From contig CAVXGU010000003.1 in NCBI GenBank assembly GCA_963761615.1, forward strand, positions 2,108,001 to 2,172,000: a stretch of 64,000 nt of DNA. Reading direction: 5' to 3'. Each line of letters starts with the position of its first letter. Position 1 is the stretch's first letter. The position numbers and the translations under genes were made by a program. The notes below the pieces were generated by a model. It worked only from the letters and a program-made list of their open reading frames with translations. It had not been told where the DNA came from and made no database searches. This document shows, in pieces, positions 54,701 to 64,000 of this stretch. This DNA is from CAVXGU01 sp963761615. GTDB lineage: Bacteria > Acidobacteriota > Vicinamibacteria > Vicinamibacterales > CAVVIG01.

Positions 54701-57700
54701 GGCACGACACACCTGGACGTACTTCACCGCCTTCGCCGGGCCCGACGATCACTTCCTCCCGCCGGACAACGTGCAGGTCGGGCCGGAGCTGAACGTGGCC
54801 CATCGCACCTCGCCGACGAACATCGGCCTCGGTCTGCTCGCCATCCTCGCCGCGCACGACCTGGGGCTCATCGACACCCCCGAGCTCGTGCGCCGGCTCG
54901 ATCAGACCCTGACGACAATCGAGCGGCTGGAGCGGTTCGAGGGCCACCTGCTCAACTGGTACGACACGCGGACGCTGGCGCCTCTGGCGCCCGCCTACGT
55001 GTCGACGGTGGACAGCGGCAACTGCGCGGGAGCGCTCCTGACCCTGTCGGTTGGCGTGCGCGACCTGGCCCCGCCGCTCGCGGCCCGTGCGGATGCACTC
55101 GTCGATGCGATGAACTTCCGCTTCCTGTTCGATCGGGACCGCCAGCTCTTCACGATCGGCTACCGCCTGCCGGACGCCGAAGGCGCCGGCCGCGCCGATG
55201 CGTCGTTCTACGACCTCCTGGCCTCCGAGGCCCGGCTGGCGAGCTTCGTGGCCATCGCGAAAGGCGACGTGCCGGAGGCGCACTGGTTCCACCTGGGACG
55301 TTCGATCACGAGCGTGCACGGCGCACCCGTGCTGCTCTCCTGGAGCGCCACGCTGTTCGAGTACCTCATGCCCCTCCTGGTGATGCGCCGGTACCCGCAC
55401 ACGCTCCTCGACGAGTCCTGCCGCCTGGCGGTCCGCCGGCAACAGGACTACGCCGCCATGCGGGGCGTGCCCTGGGGAATCTCGGAGTCGGCCTACAACG
55501 TCGTCGATCGCCACGGTGCGTACCAGTACAAAGCCTTCGGCGTCCCGGGACTCGGCCTGAAACGCGGCCTGGGAGACGAGCTCGTCGTGGCGCCCTATGC
55601 CACGGCGCTCGCCGTCCTGATCGACCCGGTCGCGGCGGTCGCCAACCTCCGGCGTCTCGACGAAGCCGGCCTCTCGGGAGATTTCGGATATTTCGACGCG
55701 ATCGACTACACGCATCGCGGAAACGAGTCCGCCGACGCCGGTGGCGACGCGGGCGCCTCGCCCGGGCACGGCGTCGTCGTGCTGACGCATCTGGCGCACC
55801 ACCAGGCCATGACGCTGCTCGCCCTGACCAACGTGCTCCTCGACAATCGCATGGTCGAGCGGTTCCACGCCGATCCGCGGGTCCAGGCGACCGAGCTGCT
55901 GCTGCAGGAACGCGTGCCGCGCGACGTGGCGGCGATCGAGCCCCGTCCGCTCGACCACATGCGCGTGCCGGCGCCCGCGGCGACCAGGCCGTCACGCCGC
56001 TTCCGCTCGGCCCACACGCCGTTCCCGCACACGCAGTTCCTCTCGAACGGCCACTACGTGACGGCCGTCACCAACGCCGGCGGTGGCGCCAGCACGTGGC
56101 GGGGACTGCTCGTCACGCGCTGGCATCGCGACGCCACGCGCGACGCGGACGGCCAGTTCATCTACGTCCGGGACGTGCGGAGCGGGGCCGTCTGGTCCGC
56201 GGCCCATCAGCCGACGCTGCGGGAGCCCGACGACTACACCGTCACGCTGTCGTCGGATCGCGTCAGCTTCCGGCGGCAGGACGAGGACGTCTCGACCGAG
56301 CTCGACATCGCGGTCTCGGCCGAAGACGACGTCGAGGTGCGGCGCGTCACCATCCGCAACCGCGGTCCGCGCATGCGCGAGCTCGACGTCACCAGCTACG
56401 CGGAGGTCGTGCTCGCCGCGGCCGCCGACGACCTGGCCCACCCGGCGTTCGGCAAGCTCTTCATGGAGACCGAGTACCTGCCGGACAGCGCGGCCCTCCT
56501 GTGCCATCGCCGCCCGCGGGCGCCGGGCGAGGCGGCCACCTGGGCGTTTCACGCCCTCAGCCTGGAAGGCGCGCCGCAGGGATCGCTCGAGTGGGAAACC
56601 GACCGCGCGCGCTTTCTCGGCCGGGGCCGCAGCGCACGGCATCCCCTGGCACTCGACGGCCGGGCCCTCTCGGGCACGACAGGCGTCGTGCTCGATCCGA
56701 TCGTCAGCCTCCGTCAGCGCATCCGCCTGGCCCCGGGCGCGACCGCTCGACTCAGCTTCACGACCGGCGTCGCGGCAGATCGCGACACGGCGGAGGCCCT
56801 CGCGCGCAAGTACCACGACCGGAGTGCCACCGCCCGCGCGTTCGCGCTCGCGGTCATGCACGCCGAGAGCAACCTGCATCACCTGCGGATCTCGGCCGAC
56901 GACGCGCTCCTGTTCGAGCGACTGGCGTCGCGGCTGTTCGGCAGCGACGACTCTCTTCGCGCGGACCCCGAGACGCTCGCGTCGAACGAGCTCGGCCAGC
57001 CAGGCCTCTGGCCGCACGCGATCTCCGGGGATCTGCCGATTCTGCTCGTCCGCGTGCGGGGCGACGGGGGCGCGGCCCTCGTCCGGCAGGTGCTCCAGGC
57101 CCAGGAATACTGGCGGCTGAAAGGCCTCCGCGCCGACGTCGTGATCGTCAACGAGCAGCCGGTCGGCTATCTCGACGACGTGCAGGCCGAGCTCGACGCC
57201 GTCGTCAACAACGGTCCCTGGAGTGCCTGGCACCACCGTCCCGGCGGGGCTTTTCTCCTGCGCGCGGATCGCATGGGCCAGGCCGAGCGCGTCCTCCTCC
57301 AGGCCGTGGCCCGCGCGATCGTGCGAAGCGACGCCGGCCCGCTGCGCGTCCAGCTCGAACGGACGCCCGCCAGCAGCCCCCCGCAGCCGCGCTTCGGCCC
57401 GACGTCGCCGCACCGAGCCGCGGCCGGCGCGACCGACGCGACCGTCCCGGGCATGACGCTCGCCAATGGTTATGGCGGCTTCACCGACCGCGGGCGCACC
57501 TACACAATCGTCCTCGACGGCGACCTCGATACGCCGATGCCCTGGGCGAACATCATCGCGAACCCGCGGTTCGGCACCATCATCACGGCGTCGGGCTCGG
57601 CGCACACGTGGTCGGGCAACAGCCGGGAGAACCGCCTGACCCCCTTCGCGAACGACCCGGTCGGCGATCCCACGGGCGAGGCGCTCTTCATTCGAGACGA

Positions 57701-59936
57701 CGAGACCGGCGATGCGTGGTCGCCCGCGCCGGGGCCGATGGCCCGTCCGCCGGCGAGCGGCCGCTGCACCGTCCGCCACATGGCCGGCGTCACGCAATTC
57801 TGCCGGACCGCGTACGGCATCGCCCAGACCCTGGACGTGTTCGTCGACCCCGAGGATCCCGTCAAGTGCTCCCTGCTCACGCTCGCCAACGAGACCCCCG
57901 CTTCACGAACGCTCAGCGTCTTCTCGTACGCCGAGTGGGCCCTCGGCCCGCCGACCGGCGGCGGGCACGTGCACGTCGTCACCGACCTCGACGTGCCGAA
58001 CGCGGCGATCCTGGCCCGGAATCCGTACAACCAGGACTTCGCCGGCTGCGTGGCCTTCTCGAGGGCGAGCGAGCCGCTCGCCTCGTTCACGGGCGACCGC
58101 CGGTCGTTCATCGGCCGCAACCGGCACGTGGGCAGCCCGGCCGCCCTGGACTACGCCGGGCTGTCCGGCCAGATCGGCGCCGGCCTGGATCCCTGCGCGG
58201 GTCTTCACGTTCGGATCGTGCTCGAGGCCGGCGAGACCCGCCAGCTGGTCTTCACGCTGGGACAGGGCGCCAGCCGCGATCACGCGCGCCGGCTGATCGA
58301 TCGCTACGCAACCGCCTCCGCGGCCCTCGAGTCGCTGGCGCGCGTTCGGGCGTCGTGGAACGACACGCTCGACGCGGTCCGCGTCCGGACGCCGGACGAC
58401 TCCTTCGACGCGCTGATGAATCGCTGGCTGCTCTACCAGACCATCGGCTGCCGCCTCTGGACGCGCGGCGGGTACTACCAGCCGGGTGGCGCCTACGGCT
58501 TCCGCGACCAGCTGCAGGACGTGACGGCCCTGTCCTTCGCGCGGCCGGATCTCGCGCGCGAGCACCTCCTTCGCGCGGCCGCCCGGCAATTCCGGGAGGG
58601 AGACGTCCAGCACTGGTGGCACGAGCCGAGCGGGCGCGGACTCCGCACGCGGTGCTCCGACGACCTGCTGTGGCTGCCCTACGCCGTCACGGCGTACGTG
58701 CACGCCACGGGCGACGCGGGGGTCCTGGACGAGCGCGTCCCGTTCCTCCTCGCGCCGCCCCTCGGCGCAGATCGGGACGACGACTACGGGCTGCCCGGCG
58801 TGGCGGACGAGGACGGCACCCTCTTCGACCACTGCGTCCGCGCCATCGAGCGGGGCGCGACCGTGGGGGCGCACGGCCTGCCCCTCTTCGGGACCGGCGA
58901 CTGGAACGACGGGATGAACCGCGTGGGGCGGGCCGGACGCGGCGAGAGCACGTGGCTGGGGTTCTTCCTCTACCGCGTCCTGACCGACTTCGCCCTCGTC
59001 TGCGACGCGCGCGGCGACAGCGCCCGCGCCGACCGCTACCGGACCGATGCGCGCCGTCTCGCGGCGCCGCTGCAGCTGACGTGGGATGGGGAGTGGTATC
59101 GTCGCGGGTATTACGACGACGGGACGGCCCTCGGATCGGCGCAGAACGACGAGTGCCGGATCGACTCGATCGCGCAGTCCTGGGCCGTCATCTCCGGCGC
59201 GGTTCCGGAGCGATTCGCCGAGCGCGCCATGGACTCGGTGCGCACGGCGCTCCTGATGCGCGGGTCACGCCTCCTCCTCCTCCTCGCCCCGCCGTTCGAT
59301 CGCTCGGCGCAGGATCCCGGCTACATCAAGGCGTATCCGCCGGGCGTCCGCGAGAACGGCGGCCAGTACACGCACGCGGCTGCCTGGATCGTCATGGCGC
59401 TCGCCAGCCTCGGCGCCGGCGATGAAGTGGCGGAGCTCTTCCACATGCTCAATCCGATCAACCACACGCGAACCATGGAGGACGTCGAGCGCTACAAGCT
59501 CGAGCCCTACGCGGTCGCGGGCGACGTCTATGCCCGGCCTCCACACGCCGGACGCGGCGGGTGGAGCTGGTACACGGGATCGGCGGCCTGGCTGTACCGC
59601 GCCGGGCTGGAGAGCATGCTCGGCCTGCGCCGGCGCGGCGCCACCTTCAGTGTCGATCCCTGCATCCCATCGTCCTGGCCGGAGTACGAGATCTCCTGGG
59701 CGCTGGGGCAGACGCGCTACGTCATCGGGGTGTCGAACCCCGAGCGGCTGTGTCGGGGTGTCGTGGAGGCCTCACTGGACGGCGTGGAGATCGACGCGGC
59801 GTCGATCCCTGTCGTGAACGACGGCCGGACGCACCACGTGCGCGTGGTGCTCGGCCGGTCTCAGCGCTCGATCCATTCGACGAACGAGTCGGCGCTGTCG
59901 GTCACGAGCATGACGCGCAGCACGCGATCGTTGTGA
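51724..59936 (+). CDS. ndvB: Cyclic beta-1,2-glucan synthase (NdvB/Cgs type)
   Basis: About 2,737 residues counting one missing base at CCC 51846-51848; from 51939 on, 2,665 codons are uninterrupted. It makes periplasmic cyclic beta-1,2-glucans from UDP-glucose. Domains in order: N-terminal region (EEPLRDALLSIEGLEERARAL; LLNNFHLITAEL), helices near 400-460, GT84 transferase with LTLDSDTRLPRDA near 610, more helices, glucoamylase domain from about 1000 (GVPWGISESAYNVVDRHG, DAIDYTHRGNE), then two GH94 carbohydrate-phosphorylase-like halves with catalytic GTGDWNDGMNRVG near 2390. Full domain set. Confidence 0.9.
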
Positions 59937-60055
59937 TACATCAGTCTGGCGCCAATACGGGCGTCTTCGACCGACAGATAGTGCACCCACGTTTCGGGCA
60001 GCCCAGACGCCGTGCCCTGCTTCATGATGGGTCTGAGCCTGAAGCCCGGCGCCAT
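59861..60055 (-). CDS. Small hypothetical protein next to cold-shock gene
   Basis: 64 residues: YLSVEDARIGARLMYHNDRV and VMLVTDSADSFVEWIER. The start shares bases with the cold-shock stop, and its end overlaps the 3' end of the glucan synthase by 76 bp in antisense. No family name known to me; likely co-expressed with the cold-shock gene. Confidence 0.6.
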   Translation of the reverse strand: MAPGFRLRPIMKQGTASGLPETWVHYLSVEDARIGARLMYHNDRVLRVMLVTDSADSFVEWIER

Positions 60056-60261
60056 CAGGCCAACCTGACGTTCTCGCCGCGCGGCCCCTTCGGCCCCTGA
60101 CCGCGATCGAAGGTCACGGCCTGCCCCTCCCGCAGATCGTCGAACGCGGTCTGGGCGCAGGCCGAGTTGTGAAAGAAGTACTCGTTGCCGTCGCTCGCCA
60201 GGATGAAGCCGAAGCCCTTGTCGCTGACGAGTCGCTTGATCGTGCCGGTCATGGATGCCAT
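60055..60261 (-). CDS. Cold-shock domain protein
   Basis: 68 residues. Typical CSD with RNP1-like KGFGFILASDGNEYFFH and AFDDLREGQAVTFDRGQGPKG. Binds single-stranded nucleic acid and melts RNA structure. About 190 bp upstream are non-coding and may form the long leader common to csp genes. Confidence 0.92.
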   Translation of the reverse strand: MASMTGTIKRLVSDKGFGFILASDGNEYFFHNSACAQTAFDDLREGQAVTFDRGQGPKGPRGENVRLA

Positions 60262-60458
60262 ACGAACTCCGTGAAGTGAACTGTCGTGGACGTCTGAGAG
60301 ATACCCGCTCGTTCGAATTCCGCTGTCACGCCGGCGCGCATTCGCGCGAATGAGATCGGCCTTGCGGGCGGCCTTCCCGTTCTCGCGGAGCTCAAGCGCG
60401 TCGGTCTTCTCCGGGCCATCGGCGTGCGGCGCCGGCGAGCCGGCCCCGTGCACGAGCG

Positions 60459-60797
60459 TCACAGCGACCCTCGCTGGTCGGCGGCGATCAGCGGCCGCAT
60501 GGTCCAGTCGATGTCGCCCCGGAGGCTGTCGTACATCGCCGGCGTCATCGACCGCTTCGCGTAGTGACAGGCCACCACGAACCGATCCCGGCTGTCGTGC
60601 CAGTCCACGCGCTTGACGACGGCCTGGAACGCGCAACCGCCGCACGACAGCTCGAGATCCTCGCCGATCTTCGGCAGCGCCGGCACATCCATCACCTTCC
60701 AGAACCGTGAATCTGCATTCGTGATGGATCGGCGCTCCGGGTCCTCCCGCGCGGCGCCAATGTTCGGCACGCGGAGGTTGACGTCGAGGGTGATCAT
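60459..60797 (-). CDS. Conserved hypothetical protein with CxxC
   Basis: 112 residues from ATG 60797 (GGAGG 8 bp upstream). The core LELSCGGCAFQAVVKRVDWH contains a CGGC pair, followed by ACHYAKRSMTPAMYDSLRGD. No family recognised. The CxxC with a nearby His could bind metal. Confidence 0.6.
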   Translation of the reverse strand: MITLDVNLRVPNIGAAREDPERRSITNADSRFWKVMDVPALPKIGEDLELSCGGCAFQAVVKRVDWHDSRDRFVVACHYAKRSMTPAMYDSLRGDIDWTMRPLIAADQRGSL

Positions 60798-61112
60798 CCC
60801 GCGCCTCCGGGAGGAGACGCGTCGGGCGGACGGGACGGATGGACGCTGAACCGCGGTGTCATGTGCGCTCCGATCGCTGGCCGAGCTGGGCCTGTCGGCG
60901 CGCACCCTTCCGGGGGGCACTGCTCGAACGCTGGCGGGCTCAATCGAGTAGAACAGCACTACTGTACTGCAATTTGCGTCCCGAGTCCGATCTATCTTGT
61001 CTTCCTCGTCTTTCTCGCACCCCGGGCTCGCACCCGGGCGACGTGCCGCCGCCGCCGGCGCTGGTAGCGTCGGCCGGCTTGCACTAGACTCTCGGGCAGG
61101 GCGTCATCCAGG
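60798..61112. other. Non-coding segment before DUF4159 gene
   Basis: 315 bp without a supported gene. A TAGACT near 61087 may be a -10 for the next gene. Nothing else is seen. Confidence 0.4.
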
Positions 61113-61973
61113 ATGTTCGCGCGCCGTCGGCGGCCGTCGTTGGTCGTGGCTGCGGTGCTCGTCGGCGCGGTCGCGCTGGCCGGCATCGCCTCGGCGCAGC
61201 GCCGTTTCCGCGGCGGGGCGTACGGCCGGTTCTTCCGCGAAGGCAGCTACCCCCCGCAGTTCCCCCCGGCGGACTACCAGCCGGACGGGGCCTTCACGAT
61301 CTGCAAGCTGATGTATCAGTCGAACGGCGTGTACGAGGCCATGGGCATCGGCTGGGCGACCGACTATCCCTACGCCGCGGTGAACCTGGCGACGCGCCTC
61401 GGCGAGCTCACCAAGACCGAAGTCAGCGTCGACAAGAACGGCGAGCCGTACCGCTGGGTGGTCCGGCCGACCGACGACTTCCTCTTCAAGTGCCCCATCG
61501 TGTTCGCCTCCGACGTGGGCACGCTCATGTTCACGCCCGAGGACGCCGCGCGGGTCCGCGAGTGGCTGCTCAAGGGCGGCTTCCTGTGGGTCGACGACTT
61601 CTGGGGCACGCCGGCGTGGGAGAGCTGGGCCCGCGAGATCGGCAAGGCGCTGCCCGAGTACCCCATCGTCGACGTCCCGATGAACCACCCGATGCTGCAC
61701 ACGATCTATCCCGTGAACGCGATCAAGCAGGTGACCAACATCCAGAACTGGCTGCGGACGGGCGACACCCGGGAGCGTGGGTCGGACAGCCCGCACGCCG
61801 ATCTCCGAATGATCGCCAACGACAAGGGCCGCGTCATGGTGGTCATGACGCACAACACCGACTTCGGCGATTCGTGGGAGCGCGAAGCCGAGAACCACGA
61901 GTTCTTCCTGGAGTTCTCCCCCGCCGGATACTCGCTCGGCATCGACGTCCTCGTCTACGCGATGATGCACTGA
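61113..61973 (+). CDS. DUF4159 domain protein, exported
   Basis: 286 residues with a signal peptide ending in GIASAQ. DUF4159 landmarks: NLATRLGELTKTEV, DFLFKCPIVFASDVGTLMFT, LLKGGFLWVDDFWGTPAWESW and GYSLGIDVLVYAMMH. The family is common in Acidobacteriota and Planctomycetes and resembles a glutamine-amidotransferase-like fold. Function unknown. Often found with aerotolerance genes, which are not seen here. Confidence 0.87.
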   Translation: MFARRRRPSLVVAAVLVGAVALAGIASAQRRFRGGAYGRFFREGSYPPQFPPADYQPDGAFTICKLMYQSNGVYEAMGIGWATDYPYAAVNLATRLGELTKTEVSVDKNGEPYRWVVRPTDDFLFKCPIVFASDVGTLMFTPEDAARVREWLLKGGFLWVDDFWGTPAWESWAREIGKALPEYPIVDVPMNHPMLHTIYPVNAIKQVTNIQNWLRTGDTRERGSDSPHADLRMIANDKGRVMVVMTHNTDFGDSWEREAENHEFFLEFSPAGYSLGIDVLVYAMMH

Positions 61974-62009
61974 TCGACCGCCCGTTCCACCCTGCCCCGG
62001 TACCCGGGC

Positions 62010-62015
62010 TATAAT
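62010..62015 (+). promoter_or_regulatory. TATAAT -10 element of the lactate dehydrogenase-like gene
   Basis: Perfect consensus TATAAT, with a weak TTCCAC (61985-61990) 19 bp upstream. Transcription would begin near 62022, just before a GGAGG ribosome site at 62028-62032. Confidence 0.6.
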
Positions 62016-62038
62016 CCGCCAGCGTTCGGAGGCGCCCC

Positions 62039-63134
62039 CTGTCCGACTCCCCTGACGGCCCGGTCAACGTGCTCGAGTTCGAGGCCCTCGCCCGCGCCCG
62101 GATGGAGCCCACCGCGTTCGACTATTACGCCGGCGGCGCCGGCGCCGAGCGCACTCTGGCCGAGAACCGGCTGGCCTTCGACCACATCGTCTTCCGCCCG
62201 CGCGTGCTGGTGGACGTCACGCGGGTGGATCCCTCGACCGACGTCCTCGGATCGCACCTCGCCTTCCCGATCCTGCTGGCGCCCACGGCGTTCAACTGCC
62301 TCGGACATCCCGACGGCGAGCTGGCGGCGGTTCGCGCCGCGGGGGCGGCCGGCACGCTCATGGTCCTCAGCACCAGCTCGTCGACCGCCCTCGAGGACGT
62401 GGCGGCCGCCGCGAGCGGTCCGCTCTGGTTCCAGCTCTACGTCTACAAGGACCGCGGCCTGACGCGCAGGCTCGTCGAGCGCGCGGAAGCCGCCGGATTC
62501 CGGGCCATCGTGCTCACGGTGGACATGCCCCGCATGGGCAAGCGCGAGCGCGACGTGCGCAACCGGTTCATGCTGCCGCCGGAGATTCTCGTTCAAGAAC
62601 CTGGCTCGGACCGACCGCGCCGACGCGCTCACCTGGAACGACGGCTCGAGCTTCGCCGAGTACGTGCACTCACAGCTCGATCCCTCGCTCACCTGGGACG
62701 CCGTGGACTGGCTGCGATCGATCACCCGGCTCCCGGTCCTCGTGAAGGGCATCCTGACGGCCGAGGACGCCGTCCTCGCCGTCCAGACCGGCGTCGCCGG
62801 CATCGTCGTCTCGAATCACGGCGGGCGTCAGCTCGACGGCGCCATCGCCACGCTCGACGCCCTGCCGGGGGTCGTCGACCGGATCGGGGGCGCGATCCCG
62901 GTGCTGCTCGACGGCGGTGTGCGGCGCGGGGCGGACGTGCTGAAGGCGATCGCGCTCGGCGCGCGCGCCGTCCTCGTCGGCCGCGCGTATCTGTGGGGCC
63001 TGGCCGCCGACGGCGAGGCCGGCGTCCGGCGGGTGCTCGACATCCTGCGCACCGAGCTCGAGCTCGCCATGGCGCTCGCGGGCGTCCCGGACCTCGGCGC
63101 CGTCGACCGGTCGCTCGTGCACCGACAGCAGTAG
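62039..63134 (+). pseudogene. lldD: FMN-dependent alpha-hydroxy-acid (lactate) dehydrogenase (single-base frame break)
   Basis: About 364 residues after removal of one base. Oxidises L-lactate or a related 2-hydroxy acid to the keto acid with FMN. Motifs: FDYYAGGAGAERTLAENR, FPILLAPTAFNCLGHPDGE, LTVDMPRMGKRERDVRN, and the catalytic SNHGGRQLDG and VLLDGGVRRGADVLKAIALG. The break is GATTC 62584-62588; GATC gives LPPEISFKNLARTD. A CTG (62039) is 6 bp after GGAGG and may be the start; GTG 62069 is the alternative. A lactate permease follows, supporting lactate use. Confidence 0.82.
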
Positions 63135-63227
63135 GGCGCGTAAGGGCAGGTCGGGCGGGTGGGCAGGTCGGGTCGAGGTGGCTGGCGGGGTTGGATGGGG
63201 ACGGCCCCGGCGCCAGTGCGGAATGCC

Positions 63228-63427
63228 TGGCGCCTGCGGCCACGCGAGCCCGAGGACCGGGACTCTGCGGGCGAATGTCGGCGGCCGTCGGCGCCAAGGG
63301 TGGGGCCCCGCCGCCGGTAGGCACGCGTGGCGCCTGCGGCCACGCGAGCCCGAGGACCGGGACTCCTCGGGCGAGTGTCGGCGTCAGTTCGCGGCGGGGG
63401 TGGGGCCCCGCCGCCAGTGAGGAAAGG
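63228..63427. repeat. 100-bp tandem repeat, two copies
   Basis: Two copies with a 100-bp period begin TGGCGCCTGCGGCCACGCGA at 63228 and 63328 and share long stretches including GGTGGGGCCCCGCCGCC. A degenerate half copy precedes the first. It fills most of the spacer between the dehydrogenase and permease genes. No coding function. Confidence 0.75.
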
Positions 63428-63435
63428 CGCATCCG

Positions 63436-64000
63436 ATGTTCACGCAGACGCTCGTGCCGATCGGCAGCTTGTGGATCACGGTTCTCGCCGCCTTCGTGCC
63501 CCTGATCGTGCTGCTGGTGATGATGGCGGGGTTCCGGGTCACGGCCTGGCTGGCGACGCTCATCGCGGGCCTCCTCACGGCCGTCATGGGCATGGTGATC
63601 TGGCACGCCCCGGCGCCGCTCATCGCCCGCGCGTATCTGTACGGCGGCCTGCAGGGCGTCTGGGCCGTCGACTGGATCACGTTCTGGGGCCTGATCATCT
63701 TCAACACGCTCGTGCTCACGGGCGACTTCGACCGCTTCAAGAACTGGCTGGTCCATCACGCGACGACCGACATCCGCATCCAGACGCTGATGCTGGCGTG
63801 GGCCTTCGGCGCGCTGCTCGAGGGCACAGTGGGCTTCGGGTATCCGTGGGCGGTCATCGCGCCCATCCTGATCGGGTTCGGCATCGCGGACCTCGATGCG
63901 ATCCGCGTCGCGGCGCTGGCCAACAACGCGCCGGTGTCCTACGGCGCGCTGGGTGCGCCGGTCATCGCTCTCGCCGCCGTGACCAGCCTGCCGCTCATGT
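63436..64000 (+). CDS. lctP: L-lactate permease (LctP family), C-terminus beyond window
   Basis: 188 codons visible. Several helices begin LWITVLAAFVPLIVLLVMM and include family segments WAVDWITFWGLIIFN, LLEGTVGFGYPWAVIAPILI and ALANNAPVSYGALGAPVIAL. A proton-coupled carrier of L-lactate or glycolate. AGGAAAGG lies 9 bp before ATG 63436. It pairs with the FMN dehydrogenase upstream. Confidence 0.9.
   Translation, partial: MFTQTLVPIGSLWITVLAAFVPLIVLLVMMAGFRVTAWLATLIAGLLTAVMGMVIWHAPAPLIARAYLYGGLQGVWAVDWITFWGLIIFNTLVLTGDFDRFKNWLVHHATTDIRIQTLMLAWAFGALLEGTVGFGYPWAVIAPILIGFGIADLDAIRVAALANNAPVSYGALGAPVIALAAVTSLPLM

Noticed and set aside
51864..55958. A 1,364-codon antisense frame within the glucan synthase
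   Set aside because: Arg/Gly/Asp/Glu-rich low-information sequence with no family motif, typical of antisense frames in GC-rich genes.
52556..59425. A 2,289-codon frame on the same strand as the glucan synthase
   Set aside because: Frame-shifted shadow of ndvB made almost entirely of Arg, Pro, Ala and Gly.

Overview
The window is a very GC-rich (roughly 70% by eye), gene-dense stretch of a Gram-negative chromosome. It carries outer-membrane and lipoprotein genes, a System I cytochrome c maturation cluster, recA, DUF4159 and many glycan genes. This gene mix suggests an uncultured Acidobacteriota-type bacterium (Vicinamibacteria-like). That assignment is inference from gene content, not from a marker phylogeny.

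Layout. (1) 1-23.1 kb is a surface-glycan region: GT4 and GT2 glycosyltransferases, several GT-C membrane glycosyltransferases, SAM methyltransferases, a Wzx-like flippase, two LPG-synthase-TM/UPF0104 proteins (one fused to a methyltransferase), an SGNH lipoprotein and two paralogous lipoproteins sharing an unrecognised C-terminal domain. (2) 23-27.8 kb holds an outer-membrane barrel, an inositol-phosphatase-like enzyme, an RsbW-like kinase, aroA, aroK and a phosphoesterase. (3) 27.8-35 kb is a ccm operon on the minus strand (ccmE, a ccmF-ccmH fusion, two unknown genes, ccmA, ccmB, ccmC, a ccmD-like gene and a small membrane protein). (4) 35-40.3 kb has maf, a DUF721 gene, thiolase, 3-hydroxybutyryl-CoA dehydrogenase, a DUF457 protein and recA with a clear sigma-70 promoter. 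(5) 40.36-47.43 kb is a 7.0-kb island inserted at tRNA-Phe(GAA). It is bounded by a perfect 56-bp direct repeat and carries its own tyrosine integrase, toxin-antitoxin remnants and a three-gene cargo: unknown protein, DUF429, SIR2-like. This cargo is the best candidate for an undescribed defence system. (6) 47.4-61 kb holds small stress-type genes and an 8.2-kb cyclic beta-1,2-glucan synthase (NdvB type). (7) 61-64 kb holds a DUF4159 protein, an FMN-dependent lactate/alpha-hydroxy-acid dehydrogenase and the start of a lactate permease.

A striking cross-cutting signal is a set of single-base frame breaks in otherwise intact genes. At least ten are +1 insertions and one is a -1 loss in a C run. 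Six of the insertions turn what should be GATC into GAATC/GATTC, and three sit beside GTAC. This looks like motif-linked (possibly methylation-linked) sequencing error rather than gene decay, so most 'broken' genes here are probably functional. A second recurring theme is divergent gene pairs whose start codons are only 11-33 bp apart, with -10 elements on both strands inside or beside the gap and several apparently leaderless starts.
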